NCBI RefSeq assembly: GCF_042100115.1
Contig: NC_091281.1
Span: forward strand, 434,001-498,000
Length of the DNA stretch: 64,000 nucleotides
Origin: Alternaria dauci
Lineage: Eukaryota > Ascomycota > Dothideomycetes > Pleosporales > Pleosporaceae
Reading direction: 5' to 3'
Part shown: piece after piece, positions 46,284 through 56,522 of the stretch
How positions within the stretch are numbered: position 1 is the stretch's first letter
How the letters are laid out: every line of letters begins with the position of its first letter
Notes under the pieces: generated by a model
Seen by the model: the letters and a program-made list of their open reading frames with translations, nothing else
What the model was told of the DNA's origin: nothing
Databases searched by the model: none
Program-made: the position numbers and the translations under genes

Positions 46284-47206
46284 CTCAGCCAGATAGCAGG
46301 TGTATGCTGGAGCATCAACTCTGTGTGACAGAAAGAATGTAATATTTCGGAGGAGTGGTCAAACCGCCTTTATCTGCTTTGCCGGATGTGTGATGCAAAA
46401 CGCGGCGGCCTCGCGCTGCGAGTCGATGCTGATTTTATCAGCTGCTAGGCAGCACAGCTGTCGGCAGCCTGAGATCAGAGGCGTAACCGACACGAGATAG
46501 GTCGAGCGTTTTCGCAGGCGTAAGCTGAGTCCGCTGCGATTGGCGGAGCAGTGTGGCGCATACCTTCGCGTCATGTGGCAAGGTCTCAGGTCAGTAGATC
46601 AGCGAAGTGATAATGCGTATTCGTCTTCGCCCAGAATCACAATAGTACACTGGATGCATGTAATATTTAGGCGGCCAAGACGTTTCACTCTATCACCTGG
46701 AGTCTATGAATCGTCACTGTATGTACACTCAGCACAGCGGACTCTACCCAAGGCTCCCCTTGGACCATGTAGCGCGGAATAGCTCAGGGTGTCGAGAATG
46801 ACACTCGTTTTTCGTGGCAGTGAGCACAGGGAATGAAAGAAGCTCGATAGTATCGTTTGTGTACTCTAGAAGAAGGCATAGAGGGAATGATAGTACCAAC
46901 GAGTTGCACGAAGATATCAGCGGCTAAGATTCGTTGGTGATAAGTTCTCTTCTGCGCTTCATAGTGCCGTACTATATCCTTGAGATGAGTTGCGATGTGC
47001 GAGGTGCCGACATTTAAAGTGCCTGAGGACAATGAATGCAAAATTACAAAGTCAAAGTTGAACAGAAGATAAATGGTGAGAGTTGGTGGGGGAGATGTGC
47101 CGAGCCGCACTAAACCCGTTTCGCACTTGTCGACTGCACGAGAGGCATCGCCAAACATCGAATCGCGAGACCGACCGTCGGACCTCAGCCAATTCAACAA
47201 GCACAA
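46284..47206. promoter_or_regulatory. Divergent intergenic region, ankyrin protein and mitochondrial protein
   Basis: The 923 bp separate two genes transcribed away from each other, so both promoters must lie here. Open frames inside it are short and not conserved-looking. No specific factor site was assigned. Confidence 0.5.
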
Positions 47207-48517
47207 ATGAAGCCCGGCAGCCTGCCCGCGCGCGCTCAGTCGCGGTCGGTATGCACACTGTGCAGCCATCTGCTACAACAGCCTGGAAGTCGCCGAACTT
47301 TCCTGTCCACATCGTTCCGCGCGCCTTCGATCCCACGACAAACCGCGTCAGCCCCGAATGCATATCGCAACACGTCTGCAGCCCGCCCACAAGGCATCAC
47401 GACGACAACTCGGAAAGCAGCAGTCGTGGACAACAGCGGAGATGGCGGACGACAAACTTCGGAGAGAATAGCGTCGTTGAACACCAAACTTGCCCACGTA
47501 GAGGCTCTGATACAAGATATATATATTTCACCCAAAGTCGAGAAGGAGGAGGTCATCGTAGAAGCATTTCTAGGACTGAATTACGTTGCAGAGGAAGCGA
47601 TCGCGATACGGTCAAGACAGCCTCCAGCAACGAAGGCGCCACTCAGGCAAAGTAGTGCTGGGGCTATACTTTCTGGACTGGATGGTGAAGACAAGTCGAA
47701 CACGGAAGTGAGAAAGAATCCGAAACCTTTAGGACTGGACGCGTTACCCTCGCCAGCATATCTCTCGAAGCTCGCGGAGGACCTTCTCAGACACGAGAAA
47801 GTCTTCTTATCACCAAACGTCCTCTCGGTTTACGTCCACCTACAACGGCTTCTCGCCCGACCCGAGACCATTCCAGAAGCGCTCTACCTTTACGCGCACA
47901 AGCCGGTTCCTGTCGAAGGTTCCTCGCCTCCCAAGTACTCATACCCCTCTCCTAAGTCAGCAAAGCAAGCCGTCCCAGCCGATATCGCCGACGCAGCGCT
48001 TACGGCGGCAATTGACGCGAAAGACATGGCTTTGGCCCTGAGTATTGTGGACCACACGTACCGCGCCCCTGCATGGGTGCGGAATCGCATGATCACAAAG
48101 ATGGGGTTCCCCGCTGTCTTGATGGCTATCACCCCATTTGCTCTCTACATGATCGCCCAGGAATTGTCCGTGTACAGCAACTTTATCGACCCTCGGACGT
48201 TCAAGATTTACACTTTCATGGGCATGAGCACGTATGTTTTGTGCACGGGAACGCTCGGATTCGTCGCCTTGACGACATACAACGACCACCACGACCGAGT
48301 GGTCTGGCGACCTGGTGTTCCACTGCTCGATCGATACATGAAGGAGGATGAGCGGGCGGCCTTGGACCGCATAGCCTGCGCATGGGGTTTCAAGGAAGAA
48401 TGGAGGCGAGGTGATGAAGAGGGTGACGACTGGGAGGGTCTGAGGCAGTGGACCTTGCTCCGGGGTATGGTTCTCGACAAGCCAGATCTGATGCCCGGCA
48501 TGAACCCTGGAAGATAG
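47207..48517 (+). CDS. Conserved fungal mitochondrial membrane protein, function unknown
   Basis: A single exon of 436 aa. The N-terminus (about 60 residues) is rich in Arg, Ser and Ala with almost no acidic residues, as in a mitochondrial presequence. The middle is helical, including a T-I-P-E-A-L-Y-L-Y segment that looks like a repeat-type helix hairpin. Two hydrophobic segments lie at about 308-325 (F-P-A-V-L-M-A-I-T-P-F) and 340-358 (S-T-Y-V-L-C-T-G-T-L-G-F-V-A-L), followed by Y-N-D-H-H-D-R-V and an acidic C-terminal domain with A-C-A-W-G-F-K. This C-terminal arrangement recurs, as far as I recall, in uncharacterised proteins across Pezizomycotina. An inner-membrane location is inferred. 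No enzymatic motif is visible. The start at 47,207 sits in ACAAATG context. Confidence 0.75.
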   Translation: MKPGSLPARAQSRSVCTLCSHLLQQPGSRRTFLSTSFRAPSIPRQTASAPNAYRNTSAARPQGITTTTRKAAVVDNSGDGGRQTSERIASLNTKLAHVEALIQDIYISPKVEKEEVIVEAFLGLNYVAEEAIAIRSRQPPATKAPLRQSSAGAILSGLDGEDKSNTEVRKNPKPLGLDALPSPAYLSKLAEDLLRHEKVFLSPNVLSVYVHLQRLLARPETIPEALYLYAHKPVPVEGSSPPKYSYPSPKSAKQAVPADIADAALTAAIDAKDMALALSIVDHTYRAPAWVRNRMITKMGFPAVLMAITPFALYMIAQELSVYSNFIDPRTFKIYTFMGMSTYVLCTGTLGFVALTTYNDHHDRVVWRPGVPLLDRYMKEDERAALDRIACAWGFKEEWRRGDEEGDDWEGLRQWTLLRGMVLDKPDLMPGMNPGR

Positions 48518-48754
48518 TTTAGCGTTAGTAGCAGTAGTACCAAAGCACTGGACATAGACAAACCATGTGTACAAGCCGCTCGTGAATTCCGCGCCACACA
48601 CCACATCATATCAAAAAGTAGCACAGGGATAAGAGATGCTGCAAAGACATTAATTAGACTTTGTGGAGACTCGCGCACATGAGATATGTGGTTGAGGTTG
48701 GCAAAAAGAATTTCTGGATGTGTGATGTGTGGACCTCAGGTGTCCTACATGGGC
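48518..48754. other. Intergenic, 3' of the mitochondrial protein gene
   Basis: A short stretch with no coding frame that probably holds the 3' UTR. It adjoins the tRNA terminator. Confidence 0.45.
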
Positions 48755-48759
48755 AAAAA
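48755..48759 (-). terminator. RNA polymerase III T-run after the tRNA
   Basis: Five consecutive T on the minus strand lie 11 bases beyond the tRNA 3' end, which is enough for Pol III termination. Confidence 0.6.
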
Positions 48760-48770
48760 GAATTTTCGTG

Positions 48771-48870
48771 CGACACCTGTGTGATTCGAACACACGCTCC
48801 CGAAGGAACTGGCTAACTTTCCAATGAAGGACTAGCAGGCCAGCGCGTTAACCACTCTGAATGGCATGTT
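48771..48870 (-). tRNA. tRNA-Ser(GCT)-like gene with 18-nt intron
   Basis: The minus strand shows a perfect T arm (GTGTG-TTCGAAT-CACAC), a long variable arm closed by a TTC loop (class II tRNA), and an anticodon stem CTGGC/GCCAG. The loop CTGCTA carries anticodon GCT followed by an 18-nt insertion at the canonical intron position after base 37. The segment GAGTGGTTAA matches the D loop of serine tRNAs. The 3' acceptor strand AGGTGTC expects GACACCT, but the 5' side reads about AACATGC, so only part of the acceptor stem pairs, and the D stem is also poor. It may be a pseudogene or a diverged functional gene. The 5' end is uncertain. Confidence 0.6.
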
Positions 48871-49280
48871 AGTGAGAGTTCGGTACTCTAGGAGGGAGGA
48901 AGACATGCCCGCCAAAGTGCCAAGACTCGCAGCTGCTGAGCTGTTTTAGGCTGTTTTGACAAACTCGTGAATTTTAACAATATAGCTACATATCTATGTC
49001 AGACATTGAGACATGGCAATGATAGAGCTTCACACAATCCTGCCAGTGGGGTCATGCTAGGCGCCAGCCTGTCGTTAACGCGTGACGGCGGCGGGGCAAG
49101 CTATCGAGCTACCCCGCCAACTCAAAGCCCTCCAACGCGTCTTGCTTACTGATTTCCGCCATAATCCACCCCACCCAGCCTTGCACGCTCTCAACTTTAC
49201 AACCTACTCGGCATTGTTGGCACTACCCCCGGATACAAAAGCATCTGTATTTGATCCGACACGCTGAACACGGTTCAATC
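48871..49280. other. Intergenic upstream of the Tma17-like gene
   Basis: No gene is supported. The final part is C/A-rich, as is usual for a fungal promoter and leader. Confidence 0.45.
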
Positions 49281-49691
49281 ATGTCCGCCGACGCCGCTCC
49301 GATAACCTTCACGCGCTTCTCCAAGGCTCTCGAAGACCTCTCCGTCGAATCGCTTTACGCCAAATACTCCGAGCTCACCAACCAACTCACCCACCTTGAG
49401 TCCAGCAACAAGCAGCTCGAGGAGTTTGCGCGCGAGAACGATGACCGCGACTGCTACGAGGCACTACTGGAGAACAAGCAGGTTATAAAGAGGTTTGAGG
49501 AGAGGAGAGAGGCAATCAAGAACGAGGTCAAGGACGTGAGGGGCCTACCATGGAGACCGAAGGAAGAGGGGAAGGTTGATGGTGCTGCGGTGAATGGCCA
49601 TGCGGCTACGGCGACAAACGGTACAGCGGCGGAAGAGCATAGGAACGGTGATGCATCTGCGCGTGAGGCAGACGATGGCGTGTATCTTTGA
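49281..49691 (+). CDS. Small coiled-coil protein, Tma17/Adc17-like (tentative)
   Basis: A single exon of 136 aa. Residues ~10-90 form two predicted helices in coiled-coil register: F-S-K-A-L-E-D-L-S, then L-T-H-L-E-S-S-N-K-Q-L, then E-N-K-Q-V-I-K-R-F-E-E-R. The arrangement of a short aromatic N-terminal motif, a S-N-x-x-L helix end and a second E-N-x-x-V-I helix resembles yeast Tma17/Adc17, a stress-induced chaperone for proteasome base (Rpt6/Rpt3) assembly. The tail is Ala/Asn/Gly-rich and disordered. A prefoldin-like protein is the alternative. The frame stays open to an earlier ATG at 49,251, but M-S-A-D at 49,281 is the more typical start (TCATGTCC). Confidence 0.6.
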   Translation: MSADAAPITFTRFSKALEDLSVESLYAKYSELTNQLTHLESSNKQLEEFARENDDRDCYEALLENKQVIKRFEERREAIKNEVKDVRGLPWRPKEEGKVDGAAVNGHAATATNGTAAEEHRNGDASAREADDGVYL

Positions 49692-52491
49692 TTGCGTCCA
49701 GGCTTCCGATGCCATCTACAAGATGCGGACTAGCTACCCGAGAGTCATGGTGACGCACAAGCAAGTGTTTGGGTAGCTGCCATAACGTCAATGGACCACG
49801 AAATGAATGATTAACACGAGTACGTGTTTCCATTCCTGCCGGTTTCTCCCCACTGATAAATTTGCAGTATACACGCGACCACCTTCAACGAATTCGGACT
49901 CGCATGGAAGAATAGCGCACGACTAGCATGAAGACCTTACACATGGTTAATACGGACAGCATCTATACCTTGCAACGTTCCCAAAAGCACCTGCGGATTG
50001 ACAACCCAGGCTTTGGGATACATGTGGATTTGAGAGTACCCTGGAAAAACGTAGTATACCGGACAGATGCATTTGGTTGTTTTCAGTGCACCTGCAATGC
50101 TCAGGTAATGATAGTACCTGCCGACTATTTCGTTCTATGATCATGGCCGATTTACTATAGACAGGAGTAGCTGGCAGAGAGAAATTTGCTCATATAGCTG
50201 GATTGACGATCTTACGACGCCTGCAACACATATTTTTCGGTTGTGCGTGCTTGCAATACGATGGCCATGCCGATCAAAATTCGTGATATGTGGCGTTCAG
50301 TCAAGGATCTCGCAGCACAAAAGTACGAGATCAAGATGGTTCATACTACCGAGTGCATGAAGATGCAAAGCATGTTTCTTCGAATGAGCAGTGGCTGAAT
50401 ATGCTCTCGCCTCGTCCACAACACAACACCATTATACTCAAGGCAAGTGCTACCTCAACCACGACGTTCTTACTCAGCGATATAGTAATATTTGACCCTT
50501 GATATCTGTACTTTCAATCCGCATGGGGCAGATTATGGTCCTCTACCGCTCAATTCAGCCTTACGACAGCCAGATCCTCCTTGGAACTTGGTGCTCTGAA
50601 CCAATATGTGCTGGTGCTCAAGAGTATTGTCCGATACGCTACCTTCTTTGGATTCTTCGTCAAGGATCTATCGCTGACCTCGAAAAGAACTCAACAACCA
50701 GTGTGTGTACCAGTCAATCATCAGAAGACGTCACACGCTGAGCAGAAACTAGATGACATGACCAACGCATACACCGCCAACAATATTTCTTACTGCCCCA
50801 TGGGGGGGGGGGCATGCGCGCCTTATACGTGCTACTAGTCGTCTTGGGAACTTCTCCGGCAGTCTCGGGAAATGTTTAGCGTCTTCGACGCCCAGTTTCC
50901 CGTCCAGCTTTACAAGGCTTGGTATGGGGTAAAGTGGGTTAGGAAGGGATCCCGGCCGATATTATCGACTCGGTTCTTTGTTCTTACAAGTGAACGTTAC
51001 TTGTTTATGTGGAAACATCTTCACATGGCAGCAATCCCTTCTAATCGTCCGAATGCTCACTTTGTGTGTTTGAACTGCGTATGAGATCATATTTGTCCAA
51101 TCTATACCAGATTCAACTCCTCACACTGCAGATTGCGCTCAGCTTTCAAGCGTCACCACTACACCAGTTTGAGTAGGTCCCGAGGTCACCTGGAGTAGGT
51201 AGGCGGTTAACTTTGGCTGCTCGGCAACGGTCTTGGTTGACGTGGCTGAGAACAGTGCTCGGCGGCGCCCCTTTCGTCACCCATCATGTCAGCGGGCGGA
51301 GAAGTTCCACGAGTCGATTGAGAAACCAGCCCTACCATTTTGTCTCCACACGAATCTTGGATGAATTGCGGTAGGCGTCTGTGGTAGGTCTATTCGCCGA
51401 CCATGTCCCGTCCTTCTAGAATATACAATCGGACAATAAAATTCGTGGTCTATGCGTGGTCGAGACCACTTACCTACTCCAGGGCGGTGCGGAACTGGTT
51501 GATGTCTTCTACTGGGCAAAGCAGACGAGAAACGAAACAGAGATCCATTGCAATTGACGTACTAGCAATCTCACAACTATGGGTATCAATGCGCTGCAGT
51601 ACAAACAATATCAGCTTCAAGTTCGCGAGGATCGCGCCTTCACTACTCGCGGTCGTCTAAACATTGGTATTTCTACCGCTAACACATTTGCGCCACTCTC
51701 ACTCCTGTCGAATCTGCTCTAGAATCCGGCCACCGGGTGTTTCAAAGCGTTTTGACATATGAACATAGCGGGCACTAAACCTTAAGGGGTCGAAATGGTG
51801 GATTCTGGTAAACACCCGGTGGGAGTTTCTGTATCACAAACCTCACTACCACTCGCCGTTCAGGGAATATCGCCGAAATTTGTTTCCAGCAACCAATGCA
51901 TCAGTCCACCCTGCTGCGACAGCGAGTTGTTGAAACATAAAAACTACCAGATGCAATCACTCCATCTACAGCAGAGGATGAATTGACGTTGAAATAGAGC
52001 TACTATCCCGAGCGATTATACCATTAGTTGCCGCACAAGCCTTCGTAGGATTCAAACATATACCCATAGCGACTTGGCAAGTCTTCCCCAGCCGGGCTTC
52101 TTGTGCGGCATAGCACCCCTTTGCCGGGTACTCCCCGCATTACGGAGAATTGGTGTCCGTGCCTGTACCTAAAATCCCTTGAAACATCATGTCATTAATA
52201 TATTCACAACAACGGGACAATATACCAGGCTCCGGACGGTCGCATGGCATGGACGATCAATTCCCAATGCTAGGACGAGCTATGGTACCGAGGCCAATGT
52301 GAACGGTCGAGACAGTGGGTTGATTCATAGAGTGGAGACGGCGTGACAGTGCCTTGTAGATATGGTTGGTCAGGCTGATGCTGGTTTAAACATATAAGTA
52401 TCCTGTCGATATCCATCTCCAAGACCTCACTCCACACAGCTAAGCTTCTCTTCCAAACAACACAAGCTTCTCTTCCCTCACATCAGCAACC
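49692..52491. other. 2.8-kb gene-free stretch, ending in the GH62 promoter
   Basis: Normal composition, but open frames are all under 90 codons, scattered over both strands and unlike any protein I know. It contains an unusual run of G at about 50,802-50,811. I see no RIP signature, tRNA or repeat family member. It could hold a decayed gene or a long non-coding transcript. Nothing in the sequence decides between these. Confidence 0.45.
52370..52491 (+). promoter_or_regulatory. Promoter and leader of the GH62 gene
   Basis: A TATA-like element (ATATAAGTA) is at about 52,389-52,397. A GGCTGA at 52,373-52,378 fits the XlnR/Xyr1 consensus GGCTRA that drives fungal hemicellulase genes. The leader holds two copies of AAGCTTCTCTTCC 22 bp apart (52,442 and 52,464). 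A CCCCGC at about 52,133 could bind the carbon repressor CreA. Regulation by xylan and glucose is an inference from these short sites. Confidence 0.45.
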
Positions 52492-53481
52492 ATGCGTTTC
52501 ACTCCTACCGACCTCAGCCTTCCCGCTGCTGCGATTGCCTTCTTGGCATCGACTGCTTCAGCCCAGAGCTGCCAGCTTCCCACCAGCTACAAGTGGACTT
52601 CTTCCAATGCGCTTGCTCAGCCCAAGGCAGGATGGGCTAACCTCAAGGACTTCACCACCCAGATGGTCAACGGCAAGCACCTCGTATACGCCACCAACCA
52701 TGACACTGGCAGCAGCTACGGTTCCATGAACTTCGGTCTTGTCTCCAATTTCAATGAGTTGGCATCTGCTCCCCAAAACGCCATGAACCAGGGTCTCGTC
52801 GCCCCTACCCTCTTCTACTTCAAGCCCAAGAACACCTGGGTCATCGCCTACCAGTGGGGACCTACTGCTTTCTCCTACAAGACCTCCTCCGACCCTACCA
52901 ACGCCAACGGTTGGAGTGCGGCTAAGCCTCTCTTCTCCGGTAAGATCACTGGCTCAAGCACTGGCCCGATTGACCAGACCGTCATTGGCGACGATAAGAA
53001 CATGTACCTGTTCTTCGCGGGCGACAATGGCAAGATCTACCGCGCCAGCATGCCCATTGGTAACTTCCCGGGCGATTTCGGCACCGCGTCCACCGTCGTC
53101 ATGAGCGACAGCCAGAACAACCTCTTCGAGGCTGTCCAGGTCTACACCGTCAAGGGAGGAACCACCGCCAAGTACCTCATGATTGTTGAGGCCGTCGGCT
53201 CTCAGGGACGTTACTTCCGCTCTTTCACTGCCTCCAGCCTCGGCGGCAACTGGACTCCCAACGCTGCTACTGAGAGCAACCCCTTCGCTGGAAAGGCCAA
53301 CAGCGGTGCCACCTGGACCAACGACATCTCCCACGGTGACTTGGTCAAAGTTACCAACGACCAGACCATGACTGTCGACCCTTGCAACCTGCAGTTGTTG
53401 TACCAAGGCCGCAACCCCAACTCCGGTGGTGACTATGATCGTCTCCCCTACAGGCCCGGTCTCCTTACCCTCAAGAAGTAG
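52492..53481 (+). CDS. Secreted GH62 alpha-L-arabinofuranosidase
   Basis: A single exon of 329 aa. The signal peptide covers about residues 1-24 (A-S-T-A-S-A then Q-S-C). The rest is one GH62 five-bladed beta-propeller: W-x-x-L-K-D-F with the likely catalytic base Asp53, T-x-V-x-G-K-x-L-V-Y-A-T, A-P-T-L-F-Y-F, P-I-D-Q with the pKa-modulating Asp161, Y-L-F-F-A-G-D-N-G, and L-F-E-A-V-Q-V-Y with the likely general acid Glu213. Residue roles are assigned by analogy with characterised GH62 enzymes. GH62 enzymes remove arabinose from arabinoxylan outside the cell. There is no carbohydrate-binding module and no linker. Length is typical. It lies tail-to-tail with the next gene. Confidence 0.93.
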   Translation: MRFTPTDLSLPAAAIAFLASTASAQSCQLPTSYKWTSSNALAQPKAGWANLKDFTTQMVNGKHLVYATNHDTGSSYGSMNFGLVSNFNELASAPQNAMNQGLVAPTLFYFKPKNTWVIAYQWGPTAFSYKTSSDPTNANGWSAAKPLFSGKITGSSTGPIDQTVIGDDKNMYLFFAGDNGKIYRASMPIGNFPGDFGTASTVVMSDSQNNLFEAVQVYTVKGGTTAKYLMIVEAVGSQGRYFRSFTASSLGGNWTPNAATESNPFAGKANSGATWTNDISHGDLVKVTNDQTMTVDPCNLQLLYQGRNPNSGGDYDRLPYRPGLLTLKK

Positions 53482-53650
53482 AGTGAGACTCCTTGACTTG
53501 CTGAAAGTCTTTCATTGTACATAAATTTGAGCTGGACGATGTACATAGGTGGCCAGTTTGATTTCTCTTCTTTCCTTTGACACAGAGGTTCTTTTTAGCA
53601 ACAAATAAATCTTTGAGGCATCTTTCGATGTCTAATTCCATCTATAATGG

Positions 53651-55915
53651 CTAATTCGTGAAACATGCTTGAATCGCTCTTCTCGCTATGCAAAGTCCCT
53701 TGCAAAACTCCCGCTTACGTTCTTGATCACGATATATCTCTTCTTTGCAAACTTCCAAGCCTTTTCTTTCCCTGATGGCGATCTCTTGCAGCACACACCC
53801 ACTCTCCTCACTCAATAACGCCATATCTCCCTGACCTCTAGCCATCGCTTCATGCATATTCATAAACGCCCAAGTCATACCCACAAGCAGATCCCGATGA
53901 GTCAGCCACCGCATACCCATCCAAATCATCCACTGCGAGAACGAAACTGATTCATCATTACCCATAGCAACTGCTTCCTTCAAGCTCGAGGGCGTCCGCA
54001 TGCCTCCACGACGGCACATTTCCAGACCAAGCTCGACCAGGCCGATAGCTTGACCGTCGTCCGTACGGTGAACCTCATCCATACCGGCTACGCCGGGGCC
54101 TTCGGCACTAAATCCAGTCTGAGCGCGCAGTACGCGTACGATGGCGGAGCCGAATTCATCGGCAGCTCGCACGGGTACGGCAGGGAGCGTTTCGAGTAGA
54201 GTAGGTGAAGTGAGCCACAAAGGGAGGAAATTCGAGATGTCAATCCTACTCAGATCAAGAGTGGGCGTGTCTTCGATGTCCATATCGCTCGCATCGGTGA
54301 CTGTGAATGGGTTACTTGGTTCGGGTGTCGCAAGGACTGGGTAGTTGACAAGGATGTCCAAATGCTGTGTCATCGACTCCAGTGGAGGACTAGGAGATCG
54401 TCCTGTAAACTCGTAATATGCGCTTGGGTCTGACCTTGGACCCTCCATAGGCCAGCCAAGCTGGTCTATCCACGCTTTCACGATTTCCACCTCCTTCTCG
54501 GTGAAACTTCCAAACATCTTGCCTTCCCAGGACAACTCTTTCACCAATCTGCTCTTTTCGCTGTTACCCTTGACTACCCAAGGTTTACAGTTGCTAAGGT
54601 CCTGTAGGAATTCTCTTTGCCACTGTGCATTTTTGAAAGCTTCCGGCTCCAGCCAATCCACTAAAGAACGGCGTCCAATCTTGAGACGGCTGTTACAATG
54701 GATCTTATGGGCGACGAAGCTTTTTGCGGCAAATATTTCGATCAGCGCCGCCTCAGTATTGGTGTGAGGAAAGGGTTCTTCAGGCTGGGTCTTTAGTGAC
54801 GGACTTTCTGGGGTTGTAGGCAAGCCCTCAGCGAGGATGTAGCCAGCCTGCACGCGTTTCCACACAATATCTGCAGCTTCCTCGCCTTCCTTCTCGGCTA
54901 CTAACTCGATGTAGTTGGTGACGGCAGCCATTGCCATAGCAGCGTGACCGGAATCGGCATTGTCGATGGAGATGTGGAGTTCGAAATAGTATGGGTTTAG
55001 CCGAAGTTCGCGAAGCTCTTTGACAGTTTTCAGCAAGTGAAGTGGCAGACTCTCGTAAGCCATGTTGAAGCCCAAAGACTCGGGAAGAAAATCGTGAGAG
55101 AACAAGGAGATGTTAAGCTGTGCCATGGCAGCTTTCCAGCAGCGTGTTTCTGTCAATCCATGGCGAGAATTGATAAAATCCTCCGCATCGGCGGCAGGAA
55201 GTCCGGCGGCGATATCTTCCATCAATTCTCGATACACATGTACGTGGTTCTTTGCAAGATCGCCATCGCCAAGCTCTTCAGACATGACCTGCCATGCATT
55301 CTTGGTAATTCGACGGTACTGGAATGGTGTGGTAATTTTGTTGATGTGTCCAAGCCATGCACCATCGACGTATTTGACGGGCGCTGCTTGCTTGAGCCAC
55401 CACTTTGACTCCTCCTCGTTGGCAAACATCTCTCGAGCTCCCCCAGCTCTTCGGCGCGAAAGATACTCCTCCCACTGGTTAGTGACGTTGACATCTTTGA
55501 CTTTGAGGAATTGCTCTAGTCCGTCGCGTGAGAATCTCCCCACGGAGAGGATGCCGCTTCTGGGTTCTTTGACTGCGTCGGTAATAGTTGAGGAGAGTAA
55601 ACTGAGAAGGAGCTCGCGGCACTCTGGTAAAATTTCGGAGTGGTTCTCGAGATGATGTAGTTTGTAGTAAATTTGTTTGTATCTCTCTAGCTCTTCGTCA
55701 ATCGGCTGTGTCGTCCTGAAACCAGGACCCTTTTCCAAGTTCGCATCTTGCAGTGTTGGTTTGATGTCGTTTGAGGCGGGTATTGTTGGACTACCTGGAG
55801 TTTCGAGATCTTTCCTTCTTGACCGGCCTTTCGCGAGGCGATTCTTAACTTCGCTATATGCGATAATCGCAAGAAACGCGATCAATATCGCTGTGGTTGT
55901 CGGTAGGATGAACAT
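53651..55915 (-). CDS. Heme-oxygenase-like iron-containing redox enzyme, membrane-anchored
   Basis: A single exon of 754 aa. One membrane segment at residues ~4-20 followed by a basic stretch suggests a signal anchor. The centre (about 120-370) matches the heme-oxygenase-like iron-containing redox enzyme family: H-V-H-V-Y-R-E-L-M-E-D-I, then L-P-E-S-L-G-F-N-M-A-Y-E, then the metal-site-like string E-L-H-I-S-I-D-N-A-D-S-G-H at about 308-322. Characterised relatives with this fold are non-heme diiron oxidases acting on fatty or amino acids. The substrate here is unknown. The C-terminal ~380 residues are an extension I cannot assign. Its start is 607 bp from the divergent methyltransferase gene. 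Confidence 0.72.
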   Translation of the reverse strand: MFILPTTTAILIAFLAIIAYSEVKNRLAKGRSRRKDLETPGSPTIPASNDIKPTLQDANLEKGPGFRTTQPIDEELERYKQIYYKLHHLENHSEILPECRELLLSLLSSTITDAVKEPRSGILSVGRFSRDGLEQFLKVKDVNVTNQWEEYLSRRRAGGAREMFANEEESKWWLKQAAPVKYVDGAWLGHINKITTPFQYRRITKNAWQVMSEELGDGDLAKNHVHVYRELMEDIAAGLPAADAEDFINSRHGLTETRCWKAAMAQLNISLFSHDFLPESLGFNMAYESLPLHLLKTVKELRELRLNPYYFELHISIDNADSGHAAMAMAAVTNYIELVAEKEGEEAADIVWKRVQAGYILAEGLPTTPESPSLKTQPEEPFPHTNTEAALIEIFAAKSFVAHKIHCNSRLKIGRRSLVDWLEPEAFKNAQWQREFLQDLSNCKPWVVKGNSEKSRLVKELSWEGKMFGSFTEKEVEIVKAWIDQLGWPMEGPRSDPSAYYEFTGRSPSPPLESMTQHLDILVNYPVLATPEPSNPFTVTDASDMDIEDTPTLDLSRIDISNFLPLWLTSPTLLETLPAVPVRAADEFGSAIVRVLRAQTGFSAEGPGVAGMDEVHRTDDGQAIGLVELGLEMCRRGGMRTPSSLKEAVAMGNDESVSFSQWMIWMGMRWLTHRDLLVGMTWAFMNMHEAMARGQGDMALLSEESGCVLQEIAIRERKGLEVCKEEIYRDQERKREFCKGLCIARRAIQACFTN

Positions 55916-56522
55916 GATGGGAGAAATAGTAATGTCCGTTTGGTGCAGACCGTTCTACGTGCCCATGTTCAACCATTTGGGAGCGCAGCCGTTTTGACCA
56001 TCATTAGCGCAGTCGTGGCAAAGCAGCCACACCCGCGTGAGCATAGGCGGTGAATCATGCTGACGATGCACGCGTACATGGTCGGTACCTGAAATGTCAA
56101 AGTCATCGCTCAGGGGGCGATTCATGAGACGAGATCTAAGACTAGACTGCTTTCAGCTAGGCCAAGCGTACCCCACAGTTCGCGAGATCCACGCGAGTGG
56201 AACCGAACGTCTTCACGACATCATTCTGTTCTTTACCACGCAAGCGATGCACAGGCACAGTGCACGGCTCTTTGCATTGATTGGTATCGCTCATCTGGTC
56301 AGCCTCCGATTGTGGATACCAAGGCTCGAGCACGACATAGGCGATGTCTCTTACCGAGCTAGTATTACTAACAACAACGTCACACTTACCTCTACGTTTG
56401 TTCCGCGGCTCACGCAACTCTTGGTGTCATGTGCCCTGACAGCCAGACCTGTTGGCTGTGTCTCAGAAAGCGTTGCGCAATGGAGCCACCCGCGGAGCCA
56501 AACTTGTAGCACTTCTTTGATC
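55916..56522. promoter_or_regulatory. Divergent promoter region, iron protein and methyltransferase
   Basis: The 607 bp separate two genes transcribed outward. An open frame in phase with the methyltransferase runs through part of it but is not protein-like. No specific sites were assigned. Confidence 0.5.

Noticed and set aside
51189..51483. 13-bp inverted repeat (51,189-51,201 and 51,471-51,483)
   Set aside because: Short arms with no extension and wide spacing, so chance is a sufficient explanation.
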